Origin: Phlebotomus papatasi
Lineage: Eukaryota; Arthropoda; Insecta; Diptera; Psychodidae
Direction: 5' to 3'
DNA length: 64,000 nucleotides
Assembly (NCBI RefSeq): GCF_024763615.1
Contig: NC_077224.1
Coordinates: 66,846,712-66,910,711, forward strand
The position numbers and the translations under genes were made by a program. Position 1 is the first letter of the stretch. Each line of letters starts with the position of its first letter. A model generated the notes under the pieces. The model made no database searches and was not told the DNA's origin. It worked only from the letters and a program-made list of their open reading frames with translations. Below are positions 34,224 to 46,468 of the stretch, piece by piece.

Positions 34224-34437
34224 GGGGAAAGCGCGCTGTCTTCGGACGACTCAAGCTTCGGACAATTTAATTTTTTTCTCTCTGTAACGGATTTGACCCA
34301 TAACTCTTTTCTTAAAATTTGAGGCATTGGACTGACTACTAAAATATAATATTATAATGGACAAAATTCATTTATAACACATTGAAAAAAATGATTTGTG
34401 CGAAGCATGAATCGTCCGAAAGTAACGCGCTTTCCGC
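34224..34437. mobile_element. TA-flanked MITE, subfamily P5
   Basis: It is 214 bp with TA at 34222-34223 and 34438-34439. The ends are GGGGAAAGCGCGCTGTCTTC and, inverted, GCGGAAAGCGCGTTACTTTC. TTCGGAC occurs twice inside the left end, and the right end carries its inverted equivalent GTCCGAAAG. A relative of the right end may lie at about 53630-53669. Confidence 0.85.
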
Positions 34438-34738
34438 TAATCCAAATCATTTCCTGAGGCATAAATTTTAATCTAAAATTCAAAACATTAAATATAAATT
34501 TTTTCTCAATAACATTATTAATTTGTTCCTCTACTTTTCTAGAATTTTACTGTTGACTGAAAACTACTTAAAGGTTTGAAAAATGTTAGATTCAAAAAAT
34601 GCTCCGTCTGACTCAGGGCACACAGGATAAGGGGGCTTTGCGCTAAAGCTTTAATATTTAAGGCCTCAACGATATTTCATGTACCAAATGGTTTTAGTAC
34701 CGGTTATTGTACGAATATTGGAAGCAACAAGAGCAGTA

Positions 34739-34850
34739 GGGGAAGGCTTTTAGGCTTTGCACATACAGTGGCTTCAAACACTTCATATTTCACCCATATA
34801 TCATTATTATTAATCATATCGGGATATTGTATTACAAGGTAATCATTTTT
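34739..34850. mobile_element. P1 MITE, left-end fragment
   Basis: TA then GGGGAAGGCTTTTAGGCTTT and GCACATACAGTGGCTTCAAA match the left end of the 3763-4198 element. It abuts a SINE-A fragment on its right. Confidence 0.55.
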
Positions 34851-34864
34851 ACAATGTCAATTCT

Positions 34865-34940
34865 CCGTAGTGGAAGAATCTGCTAAGTCCTTTGTAGACC
34901 GCCCAGGAGAAACTTGCCGTGGTATGGGTGCTTCTTCCAA
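34865..34940 (-). repeat. SINE-A, 3' fragment in reverse
   Basis: GGAAGAATCTGCTAAGTCC, TTTGTAGACCGCCCAGGAG and GGGTGCTTCTTCCA are the reverse complement of the SINE-A body at 29600-29670. The head with the pol III boxes is absent, and a GGTGTT-rich element starts right after it. Confidence 0.7.
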
Positions 34941-35600
34941 CACACAGAGAAGTGATTTTGAGAAAGCGGTGTTGAATTTGGGGTTGAATTTGGTGTTGGT
35001 GTTGCTTGAACACCAAACGTAGTAGCATTCACACCAAATTAACACCTAGTTTTGAATCAATGGTGTTCTATGAAATGCTTTGGCGGTGTTGTATTAACTC
35101 CGCCACAGAAATCTCTGAAATGGTGCAAAAGTAACACCATCAATTTTCTAAATAGTGCTGTTGCAACGCCAAACGGTGTTCGTCGCTCACCATCGACCAC
35201 ACACACAGAAAAATGAAAAATTCTTAAACAGAAACACCCAGGAATTTAATTTCAAATCCCATCCAATGAATGCCAATGCCCTAATTCTAAATCCTTTGAT
35301 CATTTAGTTTTAGTTGCAAATCTGTAGACATTTTTCATTTATTGGTGTAAAAGGAACACCTATATTTTCTTGAGATGGTGTGATACAAAATCCACAATGG
35401 TGTTCCAACAACGCTAAATTTGGTGTTAATAATTGGTGTAAAATTGGTGTAATCAGAAACCCAAAGCCGGTGTTAGTTACTTTGTGACACCACTTGGTGT
35501 ATTCTGAACACCGAATTGGGGTTAGTTGATTTTGGGGTTGAGGTTGGTGTGTCCGACAACACCATTTGGAGTTGTTATGCCACTAAAATTTCTCTATGTG
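34941..35600. mobile_element. TIR element filled with GGTGTT words
   Basis: The ends are CACACAGAGAAGTGATTTT and, inverted, CACATAGAGAAATTTTAGTG. Inside are many direct and inverted copies of GGTGTT, TTGGTGTTG and AACACCAAA. A weaker internal CACACACAGAAAAATGA (about 35202) may mark a junction. There is no ORF. Confidence 0.55.
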
Positions 35601-37063
35601 AAGTCCGCGAAATTTATAAGTTTAAGAAATTGTCATTTTAAAATCCAGTGGATTATGTTTAATTAAATCTAATTGTCCTATACCAAATCACGTGGTTTTC
35701 TCGCTGGTACATGGCCTCTTAAAGACCTGGCGCAGAATATTAAAAAAAAACCGAAAGGTATAAATTGTACCAGGGAAGTACGGTTATTGTTTTTTTCTCT
35801 CAAATTACATACTCAAGAAGAACATCTCCGCACGACATCGCGGGATACAACTTGTGGTACCCCCTGTCTGTAGGGGGATGTGAGTCTCCTTTGAATTGGG
35901 GTAGCTTGGAAATAGAATAGAAATTATTTGCAATCGTTTGCAGAATAAAACATAAAAGCTTTTGATAGAACGAATAAGACTAAAGAAGAAACTAAAGTTA
36001 AGCCATACTATATCTAAAGCGGAAGGATGTATAAGATCAAGAATTAAGGAGCGCAAAATCGAGATGTTGCTGATCTTTCACCAATCCGAAGAGACAGCCC
36101 AGCAGTAATACAGCCCCTGGTAGGACCAAGGATCACAAGGATGAAATGGTTACCAAATCCATGCAATGAAACAAATATACATTAAGATCCGTCATGGCGT
36201 AATCAAGAAGCAGATCTTTGTAACAGTATGCAGGAAAATAAGGCGCTATTTCAGATGAAGAATGAATACCTACGTCTAAACAGGTATTAGGTGAGATTCT
36301 TAACAATCTCATCTACTATAATCCCAACAAAATCTCATTTCCTGCGATAGGTCCCAAATTTTGCCAAAATGTGTGTGGACACTCCCTGATTACGAATATA
36401 TGGATAGTTAAAAATGGTTCCCGTCTGTCCGTCCGTTCGTCCGCTCTTTATGTAGTATGTATGTATTTATTTTCATCTTGAGATATCACCCACCCCCCAC
36501 GCGTCCATCGCCGTCTTAGCGTCGACTACCAACCTTCAGTGTAAAACTTCACAGCTTAATATCTCCTAAACTAAGAGAGATATCGACTTGCGGTTTTCGG
36601 CAAAGGTTATATATCGGGTGAAAATTGCAACCTGGTGCATTGACCCTCCACCCTCCACCCCGCCATCTTCCATTTTGAATACCCCCTTTTTTGTTGGCAA
36701 TGGCACCCAATGGATGGCACCGATAGGGCTCAAATTTTAGTATAGCTGGTTCTTAGAGGTTTCGATCAGTACCAAACTTAATGTACCCTGACTCTCCTGA
36801 CCCGCTTGGCTTCTAAGTATTCGATGAGATCAACTTCTTCGGCAAAATTATAAAGAATATTCTGGTTTACATTTCACACATATATCACTTTTCTGTTAGT
36901 CCATCCAAATCCCTTATAGGGTTCAGAAATGACTTATCGCTACATTAAGGACATATCTCCTTACAGCTATATATCTTTTTGACCAATTAAAGCACAATTT
37001 TAAGAGTAATTTCTTCTCTAAAACCCCGGAAAATATGTAATTAACCCAACCATGTAAAATTCA
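35601..37063. other. Mixed repeat stretch with a non-LTR 3' end
   Basis: At about 36465-36550 a minus-strand non-LTR 3' end (CGTCCATCGCCGTCTTAGCG, TCGACTACCAACCTTCAG) interrupts R-A-like sequence. On the left is GTCTGTCCGTCCGTTCGTCC, and on the right are AAGAGAGATATCGACTTGCG and GTTTTCGG. Nothing else is recognised. Confidence 0.5.
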
Positions 37064-37065
37064 TA

Positions 37066-37795
37066 ACTTGTGGCAACTTATGGCCACTCGTGGAATAACT
37101 TATGGCCACAATTTCAAATGATACAAAACAATCTTAGTAATAAAATAATTTTAATACAAAAAAAAAAGCATTTTAGGCACTATCATATGTTTGTATTATT
37201 TTTTTTAACAAATTTTTAATAGTTTTTCATACATTTTACTCATAATAGTAGCATACTACTAACATTGGTTCTCCGCACAGTAGTGATCAGTAATGTAACC
37301 TGTCTTTCGTGATGAAAAATCCACGTTTGGCTGCCTGAGGAACCTACCTCACCATATCCTCCTCTGTCTGTTCTCTTTTGGGCATTATGTAGGACTCCGT
37401 GATCAAATGTTTCTCCCGGAGAGTTTCCGGAGACTTTAATGCAGAACTCGTGTGAGGATTGTGGTAAAACTAAAATGACTGGAATACTTTGGTCGTGGTC
37501 ATTCTGTTTTCAATGCTTCTCAATACGCCTTGCATCCTTTGAGTTCAAATAAGGCTTTTTTCGTATTTCTTATTGTCCTAAGTGGGAAAGAAGAGAAAAA
37601 GTTAGGTTATTTACAATAAAATGCAAGTTTATGGAAAAAAATCAATTAGGTCAGACACACTTTTCATAAATCATTCTATACATTTTATAAGACATTTATA
37701 AACCATTTTGAATAATTTAATAAGACATTTATAAACCATCATTAAAAAATTGAAGATATCTGCGAGGTGGCCACAAGTATAGACTGGCCATAAGT
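37066..37795. mobile_element. Probable TIR element with ACTTATGGCCAC words
   Basis: The left end has ACTTGTGGCAACTTATGGCC and a further AACTTATGGCCACAA. The right end inverts to ACTTATGGCCAG and ACTTGTGGCCACC. TA lies before the left end. The exact right boundary and duplication are unclear. No ORF. Confidence 0.5.
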
Positions 37796-37941
37796 AATGC
37801 CGCCATCCTATCTTGGTTTAAATACAAAATTTGTATAATTTTACGAATTTGATTCAAGATAACTGAATGGCGTCGCCCAACTTCAGCTTTTAATCGAATT
37901 TGCATGCATTCCGAGTTGGCTTACGTTAAGAATCTTACCTA

Positions 37942-38472
37942 CACTGAGAGAAAAAAAGAGGGTGCGATTAACATTTTTTCCTCAGAACTTTAACAATTTT
38001 TAGATGTAAAAATACAGGGGCATGACATTACCTATGTTTCCCATATGTCTCTAGCACGCCGAAAAAACTTTTGCGTTTATTAGCTGTTTTCTGTCAGTGT
38101 AGAATGAATTAGCAAAAAATATAAATGGAAGGTAAAAGCTAACTTAATATTGAAGAGGCAACCGAAAACCCCAAACTGGCAACCTACGTAGTTTTGTAGA
38201 TGTCTCGTAAAATGTGTACGAAAACAGGGAAAAATTTACACTAAAATCGGTCGCATTTTTCAGAGCTAATGTCACCCCCCTGTAAAAATATATCAACATT
38301 TTTTAATGTTAATTTTACACCTTATTAACGGTAAAATTAACATAAAAAAGGGTACTTTTAACCCCTAATACACCTAAAAAGTGTAATATTTACACCGATT
38401 TTGGATCAATACTGCAGGGTAAAATTAACATTTTCGGAATGTTATTTTAACTTTTTCGGATTTCTCTCAGTG
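37942..38472. mobile_element. CACTGAGAG-ended TIR element
   Basis: The ends are CACTGAGAGAAAAAAAGAGG and, inverted, CACTGAGAGAAATCCGAAA. TA duplications are at 37940-37941 and 38473-38474. The interior is full of GTTAATTTTACACC-type words in both directions (38300-38460). A 268-bp second element (38015-38282) is nested inside it. Confidence 0.8.
38015..38282. mobile_element. CAGGGG-ended TIR element, nested copy
   Basis: It is 268 bp with ends CAGGGGCATGACATTA and, inverted, CAGGGGGGTGACATTA, and TA at 38013-38014 and 38283-38284. It is inserted into the CACTGAGAG element, so it is younger. The diverged reverse copy is at 15869-16122. No coding capacity is seen, and the TA target suggests a Tc1/mariner-type mover. 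Confidence 0.85.
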
Positions 38473-38557
38473 TACAATAAGCTGATCTAGGCTCATCACT
38501 AGCTTTTACACCAAATTTTACATTCAAGACATCAACAAAATAATTAATAAATAAAAA

Positions 38558-38763
38558 AGAGAAGTGGGGCATATTTGAATTAGGGCAATTTTCAAATTGG
38601 GCTTTTTCTTCTATTTTTAAATATAGTTCATCCTAATTATGAGGTAATCTAGCTTCGCAATTGATTTTTTGAACTAAATTATATAAGACCTGATTTCATT
38701 TAAAAATAGGAGAAAAAACCCAAGTTCAAAGTTGCCCCAATTCAAAGTTGCCCCACTTCCCCC
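38558..38763. mobile_element. TA-flanked MITE, subfamily P6, copy b
   Basis: The left end is GAGAAGTGGGGCATATTTGA. The right end is AAAGTTGCCCCACTTCCCCC followed by TA at 38764-38765. The GGGCA...TTTGAA word is doubled at both ends. Confidence 0.75.
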
Positions 38764-38765
38764 TA

Positions 38766-41701
38766 CACAAAAAATCATACCCTAAACCAATTAATGGATT
38801 GTTAATGTTGATTTGTCTTTAAGTTTGTGTTGTGGAATTAAAAATTAATTTTAACTTATATAAACTTACTCAGTCCGTTGTGAACTGATAAACCATTCAG
38901 CTCACACGTCCTTTCTTTAGCTGATACACTATCGATAATGTAGGCAAACTGCAAGAAAAGTGTTTGAGTCCGTTCTGAAGGACTTTGGAGGGCTTGAATC
39001 ATGGAATTATGTTTACAGTGCATGGGTGGAAATCCGTGCAATGAGTATTGGATTAGGGATGGAACACGTAAACAAACAGGGCAAAGTTGCCTCGAGATGT
39101 TTGGTCAATTGAGAAGCATTATAGTACATAGTAACCCTATTTAGACGCCAATTAATATCTATTCTAATCTTGGAGGATTAATTATCTCACAATGGGCTTG
39201 GAATCTTAAGGGTGAAATACCGTGGAAAGGTGGTTTTAATTTACAATAAAGCAAGATTCCTCTCTGCAAGAGCTTTCGATGGACTATTGAAACCACAAAG
39301 GAGGTTGATTGGTGCCGAGAGTCAATGGGTTATAATTTGAGACGTTGGGTGACTCTTGTGGTTGCGATATAGGTTCATAAATTTACTGAAAATCTGTCAA
39401 GAAACTGTATCAACTAGGTCAATTCATTAGTAGTCAAGTGTAGTGTGAGCTTTAAATTTAAATCACATAATAAACTTGGTCTGGGATTTGATATTTAACA
39501 TGAGAAATATGGGTACAGTGTTCTTTGCTGATCAAGAAGTGTGCGCGGCACCAGAATCCTTATTATAAATTTAACTCATCATGAAATAAATTTATAATAT
39601 ATGCTGAAAATTTAGACGCTCTCTCAGATCCCACGAGATGACTCCCTTTCTGACACACCTAATAATATTACGTGTTTGTATAAAACCAATTGCCAGGGGT
39701 GTAATGTTTACTCAAGGCGCGCTGAAAAGAAATCAGGGGAAATTATCATATTAAACGAACACTCAGGAGGGTCCTACGCAAAAAAAGGCACCATCCACTC
39801 CCACGATATTTCACCAGAAAATTTTAGGGGGGTTGAGTGAATGTTTCAAAATACCCCATATCACCCCTTTTTTTTGTACCCCTCGAAACAATATACCCAA
39901 AGAACATTGTGGTATCAAAAAAAAGGAGGAGAGTGTAGAGGGCGTGAAAGAGCTATTTATTACCCGTCCACGTAATCATGTGTTTATAAGGGCATACACA
40001 TATACAATGTCCATTTATCAATTACCCATTATCCTGAATGGCAGCCCAAATTTATTGCACTTTTCGCATTTCAACAGTACATAAATCCTTTTTCTCTGCC
40101 ATCACGACCATCCACGAGGCGGCGTTAAGGGTAATTATTGATACCTGGTCCGTGGTTAGTTGCTGGGAACGGACACAGAAGGCGCCACGGCGCTGACAGT
40201 TGAGCCTGCGCTTAGGCAATATCTGTCAACATTCTGCCTCTCATCCCTACCCCATACGAACCATCGCATCCTGACATCGAGGACACATTTTCTCCCTCCA
40301 CCACAGAGGCAATCCAGCTGTGGGAGGATGGGTTCGGAAGTTGTAGGATGGGATGGTGGAGGAGATGTAAATGCCAAAAATTCTTTAGGTGGATTTTGCG
40401 AGAGTGAGATCAAACTCAACGATAGTGCTCTCAAATACCTCTTGATGGATGTTTATTCAATGCTCTCTCGCTCTCTCCATGTCACTTCCTACTGACACTT
40501 TTTGGCAATACGGGATAGGCACTTTTCTCAACCAGAAACGTCAGATCATATCGATCTTGGGGGAAATCAATTTTTTTTCTCAGTTGTCCCTCTCTTTGCC
40601 ACATAAGCCCCTAATACATGGAATATTTTGTGGTATATATTTACCCAATTGGTTACACGAATATATGATAAACATATACAGTAAATCAAAGCAAAAATTC
40701 TACTCAATGTTCGCTATGTGCTCCAGCACAACTCAGCATCCTATACTGAACAAAAAAAAATGAATTATTAATATTACATAGAGGACATTGCAGCTTTTGC
40801 GTATGACCCTGTATGGTAAGTAATCTCTTTATTTTTTTTTATTCCTGTAAACACTCTCTCATGCTATATTTAAGCCCCTTGTTATATCATTAAAAAATTA
40901 TCACATTAAATACACTTTATCGGATGCATGAACTGCGAAGGGATTTTAAGTGAAATATCATCTGAAAAAAATTTTAATTTCTGCTTTTAATACTCCAATT
41001 CGGCTTTGTTAATTATTTCTCTAGGCTATCGATACTGTTAAAAAAAAACAGGGGCCACCCTTTTCATCCCTTTTTGCCAAAATCAATCAGGCACTTTGCA
41101 GTAAAAACAGCCTGCCTCACAGTTTCCATCAACATGAGGCAGCAAAATAAATTTTAATTGATTAAAATTTATTTGATTAGGAAGCAATATCGATCATGTT
41201 GCTTTCTATAATAAGTTTCAGGGTGGCTCTATAAAGTTTTATTGGGAGAATTTTCATTAATTTCCAAGTAGAACTTTTAGCCATGCCACCCAAAAACTGA
41301 AACACATGAGAAATATTGCTCGATTTGCCGAGATTTATTTTGCTGGATTTTAATGGTTTTGCACTACACAAATTATTTCTCCTCTATTACCAGCGAGTTA
41401 GGTTGTTAGCTATTCTGGAAATATTCGCTCTTGTTGTTCAGATGAAAGTTAATAAAGAAAAATTCGTCTAAAAATTTATAAATACAGCGCTAGGCAAAGT
41501 TATTTTTTTTAATAATATAATTATTGTATTTTATTACGAACTCACAGAGAGAGCAATGTAATTATAAATTCACAGTTGGAATTTCAAACGTGTATTAATG
41601 TGAGTCAGACAAAATAGTGCAATATTGTTGAACAAAAAGTTAATTTGAAAAATTTTGACTTTGGGTTCAATTCAATAAATTCTCTAATTTTGTCACCTCA
41701 A
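38766..41701. other. Long stretch without recognised repeats
   Basis: This includes a moderately GC-rich interval at about 40085-40420 with two overlapping ORFs on opposite strands (111 and 92 codons) that match no family I know. The relative lack of TE ends and the changed base composition make it a place where conserved non-coding sequence or an exon could hide. Confidence 0.4.
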
Positions 41702-41787
41702 AGTTATTTTATGATATGGGTCAGTTCCACTTAAACATAGGAGAAAAATCCCAATTTCAAAGATGCCCCACTTTCAAAGGTGCCCCT
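41702..41787. mobile_element. P6 MITE, right-half fragment (copy c)
   Basis: CAGTTCCACTTAAACATAGG, AGAAAAATCCCAATTTCAAA, then GATGCCCCACTTTCAAAGG match the right half of P6 copy b. The terminal CCCC is followed directly by a different MITE. Confidence 0.6.
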
Positions 41788-42046
41788 CCAAAAAGCAAAA
41801 TAGCTGCCATATAGAACCAAGTATTAAACAAGTCTTTTAGTCCACTTTTAAAAGACTTAAAGTGAGAATTTTCTGTTGAAATTCCTATAGAAGCTCTTAA
41901 AATCCTTAAGAGTGCGCCACTTTACTTGTAGTAATCTCAGTGATGGAACCAAGAGCGGTATAAGCAAATAAAAAGATTTATGGTTCTATAGTGCCTTACT
42001 TAAGGAATTCTACAAGACTATATTAAGGAAAAATTGCTTCTTGGGC
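41788..42046 (+). mobile_element. MITE with CCCAAGAAGCAA ends, copy 1
   Basis: It is about 259 bp and matches the reverse of 43788-44046 along its whole length. Shared words include GCAAAATAGCTGCC, GTGCGCCACTTTACTTGTAG and TAATCTCAGTGATGGAA. Its right end, TTGCTTCTTGGG, is the inverse of CCCAAGAAGCAA. Confidence 0.75.
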
Positions 42047-42345
42047 CACTTTCAATTTTTTGTTTGCCTGACGAACATTTCAGGAACATTTACGAAGAAA
42101 TGACAAAATTTTACGAACATTTTTTGTGTCTTTACGAACATTTACGAATAAATGTTTGTAAAAGTACAAAAAATGCTCGTCAAGTGATCATGTTACGAAC
42201 AATGTTTGTGAAAGAAGTACAAACATTTACGAACTTGTTTTTTGGGCTATACGATTTACGAGCACTTCGTAAGTCCTCCATAGGAATTCACAAACATTTA
42301 CGAACATTTTTACAAAATATTTTTTCCTGTGTATATATATTTTAT
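42047..42345. repeat. Segment filled with TTTACGAACATT words
   Basis: At least seven direct or inverted copies of TTTACGAACAT or ATGTTTGTAAA lie between 42070 and 42310. It ends near TTTTTTCCTGTGTA, an end type seen on many insect MITEs. The long ORF here is a by-product of the repetition. Confidence 0.55.
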
Positions 42346-42485
42346 AGAATTTATTAAATAAAAAACTTCAATTAAAAATGACAAATGTGAGAGTTAAGTA
42401 AGAGCGTCTAAATCTGAACGAGAATGGAGATAGAATTAATATGGCGGCCACTGGCATGGTATTTCTTTAGACGGTTCCCGTCAAA

Positions 42486-42680
42486 TAATATCTGCAGATA
42501 TCTTTAAGATTTCTGTAGAGAAAATCTACACCTCTACAGAATATCTGCAGATAAATTCTGTAGATATTCTTACGAATTTTATTTGGGCTTGGGACAAAAT
42601 TCGTCAGAATATTTCGGCAGATTTATGACGAATCTCTGATGAATTTCTGTAGATATTCTGTAGATTTTTTCTACATTCCA
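42486..42680. repeat. Segment filled with TCTGTAGAT words
   Basis: ATATCTGCAGATATC, TTTCTGTAGAG, TTCTGTAGATATTC and related copies alternate in both directions. A further AATCTGCAGATTTTCT lies at about 43070. No TIR boundary could be set. Confidence 0.5.
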
Positions 42681-43254
42681 GACTTTCCAGACAAGATGTG
42701 TCAGAAGAGATGGAAAAATTTTTCACTGAAGTTTGCAAAATTCTATAGAGTTATTCTTAGTGATATCACGGTGTTTATATAAAATAAAGAATTCTGCGAC
42801 GCCGTGTTACAAGTAGAGAAAAGTGAAGTGAAAACTTTAAACAGAGTGTCGATCAAAATTTCGTGTTTTTGTATCATTCGATTGGTGATTTTTAAGAAAT
42901 TAGTATTTTTGCTCGCAGTTTTTTTACTTATCTAAAATGTGTACTCGGTAATGCTTGTTAAGCAGAGCATACAATTTTCTTTATAACTTCTACAGTTTCT
43001 TCATAAATCAACAATATTTTTGTGAAGTAATGGAGGTTATGCAGATTTTCTAGGGAGAAATTCTGCCGAGAATCTGCAGATTTTCTCTGAATGTACTAGA
43101 ATATACCGTTAAAATTCAAAAAACCTCCGAGTAAAATCGGCAGGTAGAGCAATGATTTGACGGGTTGCCAGTCCTCCTTGACGGTCCTGGCCCCCTCTAA
43201 CAATATGTAATTCCTCGCTCTTGAGGATCTGAAGTTAGAAATCTAAAGTTTCGA

Positions 43255-43307
43255 ATTTTTTCACTTCACGCTGTTTATTCGATGTGTGAAATCCGAAAGC
43301 CTTCCCC
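43255..43307. mobile_element. P1 MITE, right-end fragment
   Basis: GATGTGTGAAATCCGAAAGC then CTTCCCC and TA match the right end of P1. Confidence 0.5.
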
Positions 43308-43787
43308 TACTTATCTGCCGTAAGATTTTTGTCACGTCTCGGTATAGCACAAAGTTAATATTCCTGGAATCCTACAAAGCTTACAACTAATAGCTTAATG
43401 CAATGTAGATAGCTGTTGAAATTACATAGTTGCAATAGGTTTTACACCTTCATGTGTTTTTTTCCAGGATGTGTATTATGCTAGCTGTTATTGAAGAAAA
43501 TCATTTCTAACAGACCGATAAATAAACCACTCTCGTAACCATGACGTGCGAGAGTACAAATAGCCACATTTATGAGGTTTACTTTAGTTAAATAGCAATA
43601 AAAAATCATTTTTAATCTCTTTTTCACTACTTTTTATTGGTAAAATTATTGAAATCTTCTTGAATATTTACAAAAAAGAATAGTAAAATTATCCACCTTA
43701 AAAGTTTTAATGAAGTACAATGTTATAATTAAGCAAAATATTCGCGTTTAGAAAAATTTAATGGAGGCACTACGATTGGGAATAGTA

Positions 43788-44046
43788 CCCAAGCAGCAAT
43801 TATTTCTTAAAAAAGTCTTGTGGAATTCCCTAAGTAATGCACTATAGAACCAAAAACCTATTTATTCACTTATAACGCTCCTGCTTCCATCACTGAGATT
43901 ACTACAAGTAAAGTGGCGCACTTTTAAGGATTTTATGAGCTGCTATAGGAACTTCAACAGTTAATTTTCACTATAAGTCTTTTAAAAGTGCACTAAAAGA
44001 CCTGTCTAATGCTTGGTTCTTTAAGGCAGCTATTTTGCTTCTTGGG
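43788..44046 (-). mobile_element. MITE with CCCAAGAAGCAA ends, copy 2
   Basis: It is 259 bp with ends CCCAAGCAGCAATTATTTC and, inverted, CCCAAGAAGCAAAATAGC. TAGTA flanks it at 43783-43787 and 44047-44051. It is inverted relative to the 41788-42046 copy, 1.7 kb away. A 5-bp duplication would set it apart from the TA-target families here. Confidence 0.8.
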
Positions 44047-44051
44047 TAGTA

Positions 44052-46103
44052 ATTGCAATAATAAAACTAATGCTCTTCTAACGTAGATATTTCTTCTCGA
44101 TCATAACATGGAAACTTTCAAAAGACTAGCATTATCTTTCTGATTTGATTCCAACGAATTTTTGTCAGGTAAAAATAAAGTAATATTAGGGTAAGAGATC
44201 AAATAAAGCACAGGGTTACCCCAAGTTACATCAATGACGTTCAAATAGCGTCTTTATAACCTTACTAGTACATTATACAGTAAACATGCCTATCTAGATA
44301 ACAAAACCCAGTTGAAATATTTATTTTGAGGGCTTGGGATTCCTAAAAACCCTGGACCGTTTTCAATTGAAGTTGGGAATTAGTAATAAAACGGTTGTAA
44401 ATTTCAAACAAAATTTTTCTTTTATTCTATTGTATACTTCTACGGAATGCTTCTTAACCCTTCAACGACGAGACAGTTTTCACTGACCGAAAATCAGCAA
44501 TAAAAATGAAACCGATAAACAAAATCAGTAAAAGGTTATACATCCAACATTAGAAAATCCAAGAGTCTGATTTCGGTGTATTCTTTACTTTACTATGGAC
44601 GATAGGGACAAAAATAGCCCAAAATTTAAGTAATTTTTATAACAATACCAATGAATGATAATTTTCACTCTAATGAAAAATATTACGTTTCAGTATTCTA
44701 GTTTATTTTTACAAAACGGGTTTGCTTGAAGAAAATTGAAAGGAAAAAAATTAAAATGAATTTTCAATTGAAACATTAAAGAATTTCACGGTGAAAAAAT
44801 TGAATATGAGGCTTTTATATAACTTGGGCCCCTTTGTCTCTGCTAAAGAACTTTATTTATTTAGTGAGTATTGCGATACTATTTTTGGGATGTAGCATAG
44901 AGATAGAGCACTATCTCTAAGTATTAAATCAAAGTCACTTGTAAAGAGCAATATGAAAATCTGGAATTCTTTGTCATCATACTTTTGTCATATGGAAATA
45001 CCATTATCTCAAATTCGATGATGAGGAAAAATCTGCTTATTTATCCATTGTTTATCGCATTTCCGCATTAAATAAAGAACTTATCAGTATCAATATCCCA
45101 TTTGTTAATAACGTTATGCAATCCGAAACTATATAATGATAAATTCGATTAAATAAAAAAAATTTCTATTATATTAATTTAGTTGCCCTTAAAGGCTTGA
45201 AGAGTAAAGTGCTCAATATAGCCCTTTCAGTAATATATCCTACATGTTTTATAGTCTTGCAAAATAGTATTTCATACTATAGTATATAGTATATACTTCG
45301 GCACAAAGGAAGCTTTTAACTCATTCAATTTTGCTGTATTTTTCCTCGTAGTCCATCAATTATATACAATCTACATGAAAGAAAGATTTATTAATTGCTC
45401 TCGCATATTAATATCGTTTTCATCAGTCAATTTGATTTGATTTGCATAGGCCATTTGATTTGGAGAGCATTCCCGTAAAGCCCAGTTTATGACATTAAAA
45501 TTACCTCTTAACAGGGTAATTAATCACATACTGACCCAAAAATACGATGAAAAGGCTTTTGCTAAAATATTTTGCGAGTGCTTTTGCGCGAGATAAAAGA
45601 GTGTGATGATGGTGAAATAATATCCTTTGGACTTGGAATGGATATATGTACGCTATGTACGCATCCCATCCATACATTTGCCAGTGTTGTTCTGCAAATT
45701 CAAAAAGCATATTTTAGTAGATTAGCTGTGCAGTGGCCTTAAGGTATAAAAACCACATACTCTAAACGATGTATCTAACCACACAACCACTGTACAATAT
45801 TCACAATATCGTTTAACAAGAATTCCCAAAAATTAGATTTAATATAAATACAATAAAAATCATGAAATTATGTTTTATGATTGTATTTGCGACTCTTTTA
45901 AAATCACAGCTAATGCAATGTTCCGTTTTGATCAAAAATCACTGATTGGTTTAATGAACTGCATATTCGCAAGATATTTTTAAAAAAAATGGTTTCAAAA
46001 ATAACTAGCCAAAATTTGTCTGATCGTTTTACAGTGGTTATATCTCCATTTTTCTTTATTATATTATTTTTTCAAAAAACTTTTATTTTGAAAGTATTTT
46101 TGG
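44052..46103. other. AT-rich stretch, nothing recognised
   Basis: One piggyBac-like end, TTAACCCTTCAACGACGAG, at about 44456 has no partner that I can find. A TATAGTATATAGTATATAC run is near 45288. No genes. Confidence 0.45.
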
Positions 46104-46401
46104 TATAGTAAGGCCATGTAACTCCGACGATTGCAAAACTCGGATGCCGCGACCGATTTAACTCCGATACATCCACTTAAAATATAATTTATATTTTTAT
46201 TTCTGTAATTAATTACTGAAGTATCATATTATAACTATTCTACTTTAAGAAAAACCAGAAATTATATTTTTATCGGTTTAATAAGTGGGTAAAAGAAATA
46301 TTTTTTAAGCTCGGGTCAGCTGGGTTGTGTACTAAAAATTTAATTTCTGAGAAAATTTTGCTGTTGACAGCTCGTCGCTGGAAAAAGTTTAGTGTTTTTT
46401 C

Positions 46402-46410
46402 TATATAATA
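46402..46410 (+). promoter_or_regulatory. Possible TATA box of the pogo gene
   Basis: TATATAATA lies about 60 bp before a consensus splice donor and within the element. The spacing would allow a short non-coding first exon. This is suggested by position only. Confidence 0.3.
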
Positions 46411-46468
46411 AAACATTATTTGCAATCAAAATTATCAATAAAAGTTAGTGTAGTTATTGATCTACAAG

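Noticed and set aside
42034..42357. 107-codon ORF with repeated YEH/FRN words
   Set aside because: It results from TTTACGAACATT repetition.
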